NCBI RefSeq assembly: GCF_902686445.1
Contig: NC_062222.1
Coordinates: 134,981,035 to 135,045,034, forward strand
From: Sciurus carolinensis
Lineage: Eukaryota > Chordata > Mammalia > Rodentia > Sciuridae
Direction: 5' to 3'
Length of the DNA stretch: 64,000 nt
Position numbers and translations under genes: made by a program. Below the pieces are notes generated by a model. It saw only the letters and a program-made list of their open reading frames with translations. It did not search any database and was not told where the DNA came from. Below, one piece after another: positions 10,673-22,354 of this stretch; position 1 is the stretch's first letter; every line of letters begins with the position of its first letter.

Positions 10673-11339
10673 ATTATTTGCCCATTCTAATGCCCCAAAC
10701 CCTTACAGTTATGTATAGATATGACAATGGCTTTGGTATTTCAAAATTATGTTATCACTTTTAGTTGCTTGTATGCATCTTCACAAACTGATTTGCCTAT
10801 ATAATCCATCACACAGGATTGTTGTATGCTTCAACAAAAGTAACTATAATTGTTATATTAGGTGAATAAATTATGCTACAATGAAATTGAAAATTTTGAA
10901 TCACAGGATGTAATTGCCATAAAATTCATATAGGTAAATATAATGTTAAGAGAGATGGGGACATACAAATTGCTTGTGTCCTTAAGTTAACTTTGCACAG
11001 ATTTATCAAATATTCAAATAATTAAGTGACATAAATATATTACTATCCAAATATTTCCTTTGCTATGTTCTTGCATGTGAATAGAGCAACTATGACTAAA
11101 TGTGTAAGAATTTTTTCTTGAATGGTTTGGACTTACATTCTGTATAATACTCTTAATAGGTTAAAACAGAGTTAACCATGGTTTACAATGGTATTGCATT
11201 TGCTTTATGAATTTCAATTTGCTTCATAAAACATGTCATGCAAATAATATAAGGCGATAAAGTGTAAATGAGCCAAAAAAAAAAATCCAAAAAAACAAAC
11301 AAAAAAAACAACATAATACTAGCCCAGAAGTTCATGTCG

Positions 11340-11545
11340 ATTCCCTGAGCACTTCCTATGCAGCAGGCATCAATCTAAATATTAGGCATCTACTGCTCCT
11401 TTACTTCTCCAAACAACCACAGAAGGTAGGTCCCATGATCACTCCATTTTAGGTGAGAATACCCTGAGGTAACTAATGTAACTAATGGTTCAAAATAAGT
11501 GGAGGACTGCCTGACTCCCACAGCATCAATGTTCCTTCAACCTCC
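11340..11545 (-). mobile_element. MIR relic
   Basis: A reverse MIR: 'GAGCACTTCCTATGCAGCAGGCATC', 'ACTTCTCCAAACAACCAC', 'AGGTAGGTCCCATGATCACTCCATTTTAGGTGAG', '...GAGGACTGCCTGACTCCCACAGC'. It is a fairly complete but diverged copy, read as reverse from the order of these landmarks. Confidence 0.65.
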
Positions 11546-12638
11546 ACAGGTCTGCCCATGGAGGTGACCCTGCCGTTCAGCCTTAGCATGGTCACATCTT
11601 TAAGGACTGGTTTTACCAGAAGTGTAGACAGGAGGTATTGAGATCAACTGGTTCAGGTGAAAGGCAGTGTCCTCAGCCACAGGGCAGGACAGAGCTGTTG
11701 CCACACTAAGCAAGTTAAACACTATTCTAAAACTACAGGTTTTCATCCCCTTCTTTCTCTAGAGATAAATTAAGTTTACTTTTAACTGATAACATTTTTA
11801 AAAGGCTAATTCCCCAAAGCATCAAGACACTGAAATTCTCCACGAAGTGATTATGAAATATAAGCAAATTGATTATAAAACAGCAGCAATGTGAGTTCTT
11901 TATTAAATACATTTAGCAGGAAGAAAAAAAAAAAAAAAAGACTCTCATATTTTGTCCTCACACAGAGAAAGGTTCTACTAGGCGAGTCCAAACAGAAACA
12001 AACACCCTAAAGCGTACATGTGGGACATTTGGTCATGTGGGTGCATCTGCTGTTGACAAGAACTCAACACCAGGAACTACTGATAGGGCAGTTTCCCACA
12101 AACACACTGTTGGGTGAGGTAGAACCCAGATAGAAAGGAAACTGTCCACAGCTCTTTTCAAAGCATGGACTATATGATCCACTTGTGTACAATACACGAC
12201 GTGCCTACTTAAAACTGAACACGTAGGAATCTAAAAGATTCTGGTTGAAACACCAACGGCTGGCTGGGTAGCATAATATGAACTCTGCTTTCTTAAGATT
12301 TTTTGTACTTTGAAATTTTTCTACAATTAGTATTTATAAGGTTTGTATTCAGAAATGCTTTTAAACAGGTAAATCTTCCCACATACTTCTCAGAGCCCCC
12401 AGGATCTACTTCCTGCTGCCTTCTCCAGATGCAAAGCCCTTGCCACTGCTAGTCCTAGGTTTCTGACTTGCTCCTGCTCATAATACTCTGCTTAGGGGTC
12501 ACACTCCGAAAAGTTCCTGCCATTTCTAAGCCAGGTTAAGGACTCTCCTGCAAGAGTGTCTATTCCAGAGATGTCACACTCTTATCTGAATTGTTTTCAT
12601 GTCTGCCAGTGCTGCTCAAGCATGTGCCTAGCCCAAAG

Positions 12639-12778
12639 TGGTTCCTAAATTTTTGTGTTTTTTGAGACAGGGTCTCACTAAGTTGTCCCAGGCTGGCCTC
12701 AAACTGGGGATCCTCAGCCTCAGCCTCAGCCTCCCTAGTAGCTGGGACTGCATGTACTACCACACCTGGTTCCTCAAT
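12639..12778 (-). mobile_element. B1-half SINE
   Basis: The reverse strand of a B1-type element: 'TTTGAGACAGGGTCTCACTA', then 'GGCTGGCCTCAAACTGGG', and 'GTAGCTGGGACTGCATGTAC'. The ID half is missing. Duplications TGGTTCCTAAAT (12639-12650) and TGGTTCCTCAAT (12767-12778) flank it with 11 of 12 matches. A tandem CAGCCT expansion lies inside at about 12714-12732. Confidence 0.85.
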
Positions 12779-14624
12779 AATTATTTAATGCTCCAGATGG
12801 ATTTGATTTTCTAATCCCTTCAGGAATGAGTAAAATGGTAGACAGACTACAAGCTGAGCCAATCAGCTGCACACCTTCCTCGATCCACTAGGTGGCAACA
12901 CAAGAATTCAAGCAGCAGAGATGGATAACAGAAACTTGCTCAGAAATTCCACCACTTCCCCCCAAGGTTTTAACATTTCTCTGGCCCTTTCTTTTTGATC
13001 TAAAATCAAGGATTAATCAAGGTTAACTGTTCTGCACATGCTGAAGTTGAAGTGACCTAGTTTTACAGATACTTGTGCACTCTGGATGGGCCAGGAAGAT
13101 TTAAAGCCTTGCACTCTACGCAGAGTCCACACAAAGGGAGCTCCAGAGCAAGGCTGCCATCTGCCATTGCAGGCAGCAGGCCCAGCTCTGTTTATGTGTG
13201 TCGCCCACACAACAGCCTGGCTAGCTGCTCCTTCAGGGGTACTTTGTAAATTACCCAAAGCAAGATAAACTGTAAAACAAAAGCCCTGTACAAAACAGTG
13301 GGATTCTTCTCAAAGAATGGCTGCATTTTAACTGTAGGGCGAGTTCAAAGCAGTTGACAAGTGTCCTTTGCTGATCACAGCAGTGGTCTGACTTGCACCC
13401 TCCTCCCCTTCCAGAGACGATAGGAATTCTGTTCTGCTGGCACTCACAACACTTCCAACAAAGACCTGATTGATCATGAAACACTAAGTATGATTTGCAT
13501 AATTTGCCTCTGCAAGAAGCAAGCATTGTTCAAGATTAAAGAGACTCCAGTAGGTCCCTCTGGCATATTGTAAAAAGTTCCCTGTAACACAAAATCATTA
13601 TTTTTTTCATTCAATCAGTGGACACAGCTTGCTGCTCAGTTTAGTATGCAGCCAAAGGCACAGCCAGAACAACCACTGCTGTACAAACGTTTGCCAACTA
13701 CTGATAAGCTGATTTTTCACAAGGATCGTGTTCCTGAGTTTAATTTGGAGTCCACTAACTACATTCCAAATCCACTCCCTTCAGTCTTAATTGAAAAATG
13801 CATCAATACCAATTACTACAAGTCTGAATTCAAAGTTCAGAACTAACGTGCCTCTGGACCCCGCTGAAGTCACCCTGGGAGGATGAGTCCTGTCCCTGAG
13901 ACCAGTCACCCACAGAGAACCTGGCACAGTCACAGACATCCCACTGTGCTCCGGGCAGCAGTGCGTTAGGAACTCATATGTGAACCGTTCCTTTCTTATT
14001 CTTCTTTTCTTTCAACATTTGTTTAGCAAGCAAGTTCTATGGGTTGGGCCCTCAGTGGACGTGGAGCCAGGAGGGGTGGCAGTGGCAGGGGCTCTGGCCA
14101 GCTTGCGTTCAGGGCTCCCCTGCAGCTCTTCCACCCTCCTGAGGCACCAGCCCCCCTTGCCTTCCAGAACACCGCCCTTCGCAGCTCCTCTCTTCAGCCT
14201 CTCCCTCCTGCATGGGTTTTTCTCCGGGGCTAACCTCTGAACTTTCTTTTGCAGGGTTCAGCCCTTGGCTCTCCCCTTTCCACTTCCTTGCTGCTCCCCT
14301 CTTTCCAATCCGGCGTTGTTTGCCATGTCCATAAACATCCACCCAGCCCCCATCTCTCGCCCATGCTTCAGCTGGGGCTGCTGGACATACCACTGTGGAT
14401 CTCCCTGGTGCTTCCAAAGCAGTGTGTCCCAGTGGGATACTAACCCAACTCCTCACGCTCCACTCTCTGGTGTCCTCTGTCCCTCCTGTCACCATTGGCA
14501 CAAAGACAAAGCCTTGAGCCTTTCTTTCCAGATTTTCCAAGTCAGAAAATCAAACATTTTGACTTCTTCTTTTTCACCCACAAGTGAAGCCGGTCAGCCA
14601 GTCCTATTCATTTCATCCTGTTAA

Positions 14625-14900
14625 ACATCTGCTCAAGGCCTCACACCCAGCTCCTCCTCTGGTGCTTTGGCACACACCTGCCTGTGGGTCACACCACAGC
14701 CTTTGGCTGGGCAAGCCTCCTCCTTTCTGCCCCTGTACGCATCTGCTCCTCTGCCTGGGTGTCTTCTTTCCCACTTACAACTTTACTCCAAGGTGCAGGG
14801 CCCAAGGAGGTTCTAAAATGCAGGTTTCTGGTTATTTCCTACCCTGCCTGCATGCAGTCTTCCAAGACTGGCTCTAAGCGTCTGATAAATATTAGTTGAA
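14625..14900 (+). mobile_element. Possible L2-like relic
   Basis: Loose resemblance to an L2 3' end: 'CATCTGCTCAAGGCCTCACA', 'TTTCTGCCCCTGTACG' and the end 'CTCTAAGCGTCTGATAAATATTAG'. The neighbouring 13.9-14.6 kb is relatively GC-rich and holds nothing that I recognise. Confidence 0.3.
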
Positions 14901-15350
14901 TATTTAAAGTACCTTATCCCATCAGTCTGGGAATCTTATTAGAAATACATAAGGCCACCTCGATCCAAGGAAAACTATTTATCAAGGAAAGCTATTTATC
15001 AATAGCTAAATAACCTATTCTGCAATTTTGTTGAAAACCTATACTAATCTTATTGGACGGCAAGTCCAAGACTATAGCATGTTTTTAAAGAAAAACAAAG
15101 AGAAAACATGTGCACAAAAGAAGGTCAAGTTTTTGAGTTCCACCCTTTGGTTCTAATTTCAGAGAGTGTTGCATAGCAGATGATAGGGCTGATTTAACCA
15201 AAGGGACAAGGCTGGTTAACACAAGATAGATGGATGTGGTGGTCTAAGTTCTGATATTAGCAACTTTCTAAAACTGTGAAAAATACTGCTGTCTTTCTAA
15301 TGCTAAGCTCCTACCCTCTTTAAAGAAATCCAGAAATTAGAAAATTAGAG

Positions 15351-15546
15351 GCTGGGCACTGTGGCACATGCTGTGATTCCAACGGCTTGGGAAGCTGGGG
15401 TAGAAGGATCACAAGTTCAAAGGCAGTCTCAGCAATTTAGTGAGGCCCTAAGCAACTCAGCGAGACTCTGTCTCTAAGTAGAATATAAAAGAAGGCTGGG
15501 GGTGTGGCTCAGTGGTTAAGTATCCCTGGGCTCAATCCCTGATTCA
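15351..15546 (+). mobile_element. B1-dID SINE
   Basis: A full composite: 'GCTGGGCACTGTGGCACATG' start, 'AGCAATTTAGTGAGGCCCTA', 'GAGACTCTGTCTCTAAG', then the ID box 'GGCTGGGGGTGTGGCTCAGT' and 'GGCTCAATCCCTGATTC'. The A-rich tail leads directly into a (GA)n run, a common place for a microsatellite to be born. Confidence 0.9.
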
Positions 15547-15552
15547 GAAAAG

Positions 15553-15555
<3 letters not shown>

Positions 15556-15591
<36 letters not shown>
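15556..15591 (+). repeat. (GA)n microsatellite
   Basis: About 18 uninterrupted GA units in the tail of the preceding SINE. Likely to vary in length. Confidence 0.95.
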
Positions 15592-15598
<7 letters not shown>

Positions 15599-16444
15599 TA
15601 AACCCTGGATTTTCAGTGTGATTGATAAGATGAAAGAACTCATGATACAGTCTTAAAAGCTGAGCAGTCCAAGACAGTGCTTACATTTCCCATGAAGCTC
15701 AATACAGCTTCCTTTTAAAAACTGGTTTAGGGTCCATCCACCTGAAGAAAAGGCAAATGCTCATCACACATTCAACCCCTTTCCTCACCCCTTCTAGCCC
15801 AGCTTTCTCTTCATATTTTAATCCACTTATATACTTGCATTCCTGTTCTTCTAGTTCCCCAAACTGCATTTATTTGGCATTGCTCCACACAGTCCCTGCA
15901 TTTCCAGAGTTCTGCCCAATCCTAGTTTATCTGACCTTTCTATTTGCCACCACAGGTTGGATGATGTGCAGAGTATAAAGCAAGTGACTGGCTGTCCCCC
16001 TGCCTTGGTTCTCCAGACCCCTTCCAGTGAAAAATCAGCTCTTCTAGTCATAGGCACCCTAGCAGTCCATTTAAAAAATGTTTCCTTCACATAAGTATCG
16101 TGAGAGACTTCAAGAACTACCACCTTCTGGAACCACATACTCTCCACCCCTACTGGCCTAAAAGCACATAAGGAGGGAGGATGGGGCTGAGGCTTTGCAG
16201 GTCTGTGCTGGTCAATAATCACTCCTGTCTCTTCTGTGTGTTTGGATGCCTTTCTTTCATTTGTCCATCTGATGACTATGCCAGGACCAGTACCGGCCAA
16301 GGGCGCTAAGGAAGGAGGTAGAGAGAAGAGGGAGGGGAGGAGTGAGAGCAGGGTAGCTAGCTTGGGCTGGGTCTGCAGTGGCTTCACACTGCTGGACCTG
16401 GTCTCAAGGCTGTGGGTGGAGGGCAAGGGATGGGCTGCCAGGCC

Positions 16445-16650
16445 AGAATGACCTGGTTCAGCTCCCAGCTGTGCCCCCGACTGGAGACATGGCTTTGTGC
16501 CTGTTTCCTTAGCCTCTTCCAGCCTTGTCTCAGGTATAAGCTTAGATCAATAATGCTGCTGAAAGCGACAAGTCATTAACGAGAATAATGTCTGTAAAGC
16601 CTCTGACCCTGTGTCTGGTACAAGGTAGGTGCTCAGTCACTCTAAGTTTT
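16445..16650 (+). mobile_element. MIR relic
   Basis: Forward MIR landmarks in order: 'GAATGACCTGGTTCAGCTCCCAGC', 'TGCCTGTTTCCTTAGCCTCTTCC', 'CTGTAAAGCCTCTGACCCTG', 'TGTCTGGTACAAGGTAGGTGCTCAGT'. Diverged. Confidence 0.6.
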
Positions 16651-18224
16651 CTTTTTTATCCTTTCATCTCTGAGTCTCACCCATGAGGCAAGCTGTACCT
16701 TGTAGCAAGCTAAACTGTCAGATGATAATGACTGACAAAATTTCAACAAATTTAGTTACAGATGGAACTTATTTGCCATTTATGAAGAGGTAGCCTCCAC
16801 TGTGCAAAATGAAATGAGAATCCCCATTGGTAACAGCAGAAAAGTGGGTTTCATAAAGTAGGAACAAGGAAACAGAACAAGAAAATAAGACGACCTGCTT
16901 GGTTAACATCAGAATACTTCAGGTCATTTTCCTAAAAGGGTTAAAGCAGAGGGGATTTCCTTATTATACTCAGATAGACTGAAATCTCCTGTATAAAAGA
17001 AAAACTCATCTGCCTTAAAGTTTCAGTTTGCTTATGTGACATTAGCATGAGTGACTCCATGTTGGTTTGATCTGGTCTGTTGGAGTCTACTGCGGGATCT
17101 CAGTCAAAATCAATGGCCTCGCATAACTTTGATTAACAGAGTGTTACAGTGAACAGCAGACAAAACTCAAATGAAACTTGAAGTTCAAAGTACCTCGATG
17201 GTCCCCTCGTAGGAAAAGAGAACTGTTTGTTCAGTTGTTTATCAGAGCAAGTAGCTGGTTGGAGTTTAGAAGTCAGGATGAGAGAGAAAATGCAGATTCT
17301 TAGATGCTCAAGTCATTATCTTGTAAGACACTTACAAGAAGAGGCCCTGGGAAATAAAACCAGTTAAAGGGAATAGGGTTCTCCAGGCCCGCTGCACCCT
17401 CACCCCACAGCCCATATGTGTTTAGGGGGCAATGGACTCACTGCAAACAGGTACTTCTGTTCTGCCAGGTTAACTCCTCTTCCTAGGAACTTCCTCTCAC
17501 ACTCCTCTGTATCTTTCCTCCTGCTCCTAACGACTTTCTTCTTCCCACTGTGGGTCTCCACTCCACGGAACAGTCTTCTCATTCACTACATGCTTATTCT
17601 GGGATGGCTGCTCATACTTGAACTCCACAGGAGGCCGTTATCCCTTTTGCTCTCTTGAAATGAGAGTGGTGGATAGTCAGAGAGTACGCAGGCAGGAAGC
17701 CAGAATGCCACCTCTAGGCACAGGGTCACTCTGAGCCCAGCCGTTCTGTGGCCTCAAGAGTCCTGTTCTGTGCTAGGCTTTCTCAATCTCAAGCTGCCAA
17801 GGTCAGACGGGGAAGATCCCTGAGATGTTTTTCAGCTGAGGAATTCCAAGATAATGTTTGATGTTTCAACTAGAAAGCTCCTACAGCGAAACTCCGTTGC
17901 CTTCTTTCTACTCCTGTTTATGCTTCCCAAGTTTTCAGCATGACTCTAAAGCCCCTGCGTACTTAGGAGTCTCACTCATTAAGGCTCTCTAGAGGACTTT
18001 GGAAAGTTTGATCATAAGAAGTAAGTATTTTACAACCGCTCACATGTCAGTAAAGTTAGGACAAATAGGTAATAAGATAATAATCTAGACATTGCATATA
18101 AGGGAACTAATCTGGAAATACAATAAATGTTGCTGGCTGAATGTGCAACAGAAATGATGGTAGGAAACCCAGAGTTCACTAATGACAGGAAGAGTTTTAA
18201 GGTCTTTTTTAGGAAGCACTCCAT

Positions 18225-18370
18225 TTAATAGTCCTCATTATCACCTTATGAGGCAGGTACCGTTATTTGGTCCCATTTGACAGACACTAGAAGCAAAGTA
18301 GCTGGCCCAATGTATCACTAGTAAGCAGCAACACCATGTATGAAATCACAGTCTACTCTCCGAGCCTGAC
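18225..18370 (-). mobile_element. MIR relic
   Basis: Reverse MIR: 'CACCTTATGAGGCAGGTACCG', 'GGTCCCATTTGACAGACACT', 'AGTAGCTGGCCCAATGTATCAC' and 'AATCACAGTCTACTCTC'. Confidence 0.6.
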
Positions 18371-18784
18371 AACAGGGGTGAGATGAAAAACCATTTCACT
18401 TATAGTTGAGTTTGTCCATTTAAAATCGCAATTCTACTCTTAGAAATTATTTATATATCTTTAAAAATAGTGTACAATTCAAACTCAAGTCCCACTCTCT
18501 AGAAGGGGTTATATTTTTAATTTCTCAGAGCCTCTTGGCTCACTGAGCTCAGGTTAAGAAACTCTGATTACAAATGTGGCTCAACACACACACAGCCTTT
18601 CTATTACATGCCCCACCCAAGTACGAACTCAGCAGCTCAGTACTGAGGGCAGCTGGCAGCATCTGTCTGTGAAGCAACACTAACCAGCCACTCTAAGGGA
18701 TGGGTGGGGCATGACAGTGCACGTGACGGCCATTCACACGTCAGTCTGACAGCACACAGAGGAGGAGAGAGATGGAGTCATAGG

Positions 18785-18960
18785 TCATGATAAATACTTA
18801 GTGTTCAACGTGTCAGGCACTGTATTAAGTCTATACACTGATTATCTCATTTAATTCTCAAAACATCAGAAAACAGATGAGGAAACTCACTCAAGGACAA
18901 AGAGCTAATAAATTGGAAAGTCAGGGTCCACCGTCTGGAATAGCTTTCAGAATAGACTCC
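18785..18960 (-). mobile_element. MIR relic
   Basis: Reverse MIR: 'GTGTCAGGCACTGTATTAAG', 'GATTATCTCATTTAATTCTC', 'CAGATGAGGAAACTCACTCA' and '...AAGTCAGGGTCCACCGTCT'. One of the clearer copies. Confidence 0.7.
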
Positions 18961-20635
18961 AGAGCATGCTCTTAAATTCTTCAGTGTGTGCCTCCAAACC
19001 TGGGCTCTCTGAAGCTAGAACTTGAGGTGAAGGACCAGAACAGAGAGGAGTTACCACATAGACTTCTATCACCTCCCACACCCCAAACTTGTGAAAATGA
19101 ATCCATCAATTTTTAAAAAGCATTTGCTAAGTGTCTTCTAACTTCTCCCAGTCCATGGCAGAAAATCCTAAGCAAATGAGCACAATCATACTCCAGGATA
19201 GTGCCTTCCACGTCCCGGGAATGCATTCACTCCCTTTTGTGGTGAAGAATCAAAAGATTTTTTAAAATTCTAAGTCAAAAAAGAACTATGTCATATTTGT
19301 TTTGGATTCCCTCAAACTGGCACAGTTTCTAGCTCAACAAATGTCTAGGAACATTCAACAAAGGAATGAGTGATATATCTTATCAGGAATCTGTCATTCT
19401 AAAATGAACATTAGGGAACAGTGATACGTAAACACTGATGGTTATGAAGTGTTAAAGATTTAAAACATGAAATTTTTCACATAGGTTTTTGCAAAGGCAC
19501 ACACACTCATAATAAGCAGTCAGCAATTTATGGTTCACAGTCGGCGGTAACTCCTCTGAGGCGAGTGCTTAGCAGGGCAGTATGAAGTTTGTGGTAGTCT
19601 ATCATTGCAGTTAAACATAAGCATTCAAAAACATGAAGCCCCTAAAGACTAACCACTGCCTCCCGAGATAATATTTTTTTCTTTGAATTATAGTATCAGA
19701 TAGAAGGAGGAAATGTTTGTGAAGACAGCAAGGCCTAGTACCAGTGGGGAAGCCACAAATAAAGATGACACATCAAAACTGCTCCCAATCTCACTCTCCT
19801 GGAATCCTGACCTCAGGTTAAAATTATGTACAAGGAGCAACACAAAAACGTTCTTTGCAAGCCAAGTAGCAAGAATTACACCAGTGTAGACCAATTAACC
19901 AGTGCGGCAAGTACAAGTCCCACTAGGTGGTGCTCTCCACCACACTGTTCCTCCAAGAGCAGTACAGTACGTCAAAATGACAACAGCCTGGTTTTAAGAT
20001 GATTTGTCTCTTGAGAATATACATTTGGTTTAAGTTTCCACTGCAAAGTTAAAGTTCTTAAGATAGGTCATGCAGATCAATTGCTCCTGTAATCTGAAAC
20101 TCAAAAGAGCAAGTAATATCTAAACAAGGGGAGGGGTGGCCTGAGCTTACAAGGGTCTCTAAAAGCCAGGAGACAGTCTGCCTGGCTACCTCTAATCTCA
20201 CCATCAAAACGGTTACCTTGTTCAGTTTCTGCTTCACATCAGCAAGAGAACAGCAAAAGCAACTGCAAGTGGTACAAAGGGAGGACAGACCTTCAACTCC
20301 CATGCTGCTTGATAGATTCCAATAATTTACACTCAACAGAGCACACTACTTTGATAACATTCAAGCCCAGAAGCAGAAGTTTTGCTCTATTCAAACTTAC
20401 TTTTTCTCTTTTAGTAAAAACAAAAGCAAAAAGAATGAATGTTCATTTTAACGTGAACCTCTTAAGAAAAGGATTTGGTAACAAAATGCACAGCCTTGAC
20501 TCCAAAGTCATCTTTCAACTGAGAGAATGGGAATAAAATGCAGAGTATGATTGCCTCGACCAGTAACACAAATGTTCAAATTCCAAGCAAAATCAGGGCC
20601 CTGTTCCATCATTCTCAGTCTGCAAAAAAAGGGGA

Positions 20636-20668
20636 AATAGATATAGATAGATAGATAGATAGATAGAT
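20636..20668. repeat. (GATA)n microsatellite
   Basis: About six uninterrupted TAGA/GATA units after an imperfect start (ATAGATATAGATAG). Confidence 0.95.
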
Positions 20669-20729
20669 TCCTTTCTCTCATTATGATCTCCTTTGGTGTA
20701 AATAAGGCATGAAACTTAAAGTACTTCGG

Positions 20730-20730
<1 letters not shown>

Positions 20731-20760
<30 letters not shown>
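20731..20760. repeat. (AC)n microsatellite
   Basis: Fourteen AC units, only about 65 bases from the GATA repeat. Two such loci so close together make a variable block. Confidence 0.95.
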
Positions 20761-22329
20761 GTACACTCAGAAAATATTATTTCAAGGAATAAGTTACAAA
20801 ACATTCTAACATCCTCTTTGCTTAAAAAATGAAAATATAAAACTCGGTGGTTTCTAGAATTTAAAGAAACCACAGCAAATTACTAACAACTAAGCAAAAA
20901 CAAAGGACTTGCCTGATAAAAATTGTTGCTTATATGTTCAAAATAGCATACAATAATTAGTAACTAATGAAATAATTGCTAGAAAAAAGTGCCTTGATAA
21001 AAAACCACTAGAAGAACAATGGTTAGGTCCTGAGCAATATATTATAGACCTTGAATTTGAGAATCAAATTATACATTTTCACTATACTTCTAAGAATTAT
21101 TATTTTACTTGGACACAAAATATTTTAAGGTCCATATTTGAATTTTATATTCAGAACTCAGTTTGAAAGCTTTAAAAGTAAAATGAGTATATATAATTTA
21201 AATTCCTTCAAACAGCTTTTCAGATCATTTACGAAGTAAAGCATCTGAAACACCACACATATAAAAACTTGCATTATCATAGTAATGAATTTCACCTAAA
21301 ATCACATATCAATTTATAAGCAATAAAATTATCATCAAAATTTAACACTAATTGCCTCCCCCACAAACAACAAATAGCCATACACTTTTAAGGGACACAC
21401 ACAGTTGTATACCAAAAAAAAAGAAAGTCAAACTTTACAACATTTAATAAGAAATCCTTTAAAAGTTTTCCAACAGTCAGTATCTGATCAAATGATAACA
21501 CTATTTCAAAATGCCTATGTGTAAAACTTGGCAAAGCAATATCTTCCTATACTTATAAGCAATTTCTACAATAGAAAACAGACAAATTTCCCCAAGAATT
21601 GGAACATAAGCAACTGAACGCCAATTTGCTAATATGAAGCCAATCTTATAACAAATTTCACATTAAAAACAAACCAGATTAAGGTTTTTAAATTTTATTT
21701 TTATCTAGTTTCTATGTAGTTGTACAATTAAACAAAACTATTTTTTTCCTCCATGCAAAACACAGAATCCCCATACAAGCTTATGTTAAAAAAAAAAGCT
21801 TAAATTTTTACCAAAAACTAAAAATTTTGTTTTTTAGATGGAATCTATAAATATATGTGATTTCTGTGCTCAAAATTGGAAAAGACCATTTTTGGACACT
21901 TCTATAACAGTCACAAAAGCACAAACAAAAAAAAAATCCATATTGAAAAATTCATAGTTAGCCTTTATTTTAAATTACAAAGTCTTTGTTCCAAATCCAC
22001 ATAAATCACTGTTGCTCTAAGTTTTATAGAAAACATTATTAAACATTACATCTGACTTTAATAGAGTTTCCCAATTTGCTTTTGCATGTTTATTATCAAA
22101 CTCTAATCATGACTTTCCCAAACTTATTTATACTTTCACACAAACTTCCCAAGTTTTCCCAACTTAAATAAAAACCCACAAAAACTGTGGGAAATGTTTC
22201 GCTTGGAAGATAAAAGCAAATTGGTCCAAATGTACATTTGCAATAATCAGTGTTTACTTTTATTGTTCAAACATTCTGCTTGCAGTACTTTCAATATCTA
22301 CATTAAACTTAATTTTCTTGTCTCTTATT

Positions 22330-22354
22330 AAAAAAAAAAAAAAAAAAAAAAAAA
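22330..22354 (+). repeat. 25-base A homopolymer
   Basis: Uninterrupted A run in unique sequence. No SINE or L1 body lies directly before it, so it is not obviously a retroposon tail. The bases before it (TTTTCTTGTCTCTTATT) do not match a known element. Confidence 0.9.

Noticed and set aside
14039..14624. GC-rich cluster of open frames that might be an exon or CpG island
   Set aside because: CpG dinucleotides are few, no family match is seen, and frames overlap on both strands. It is not the missing STX18 first exon.
15851..16426. The longest open frame (191 codons, minus strand)
   Set aside because: No domain, signal or family resemblance, low-complexity start, and no splice or promoter context. 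A frame of this length is expected now and then in 64 kb of moderately GC-rich intron.
16980..17360. Possible solitary LTR (text with 'GAGTGACTCCATGTTGG')
   Set aside because: A vague resemblance to retroviral LTR text only. No TG...CA ends, poly(A) signal pattern or duplication could be confirmed.
22330..22354. A25 run as the tail of a processed pseudogene
   Set aside because: The sequence before it shows no coding remnant, and there are no matching flanking duplications.
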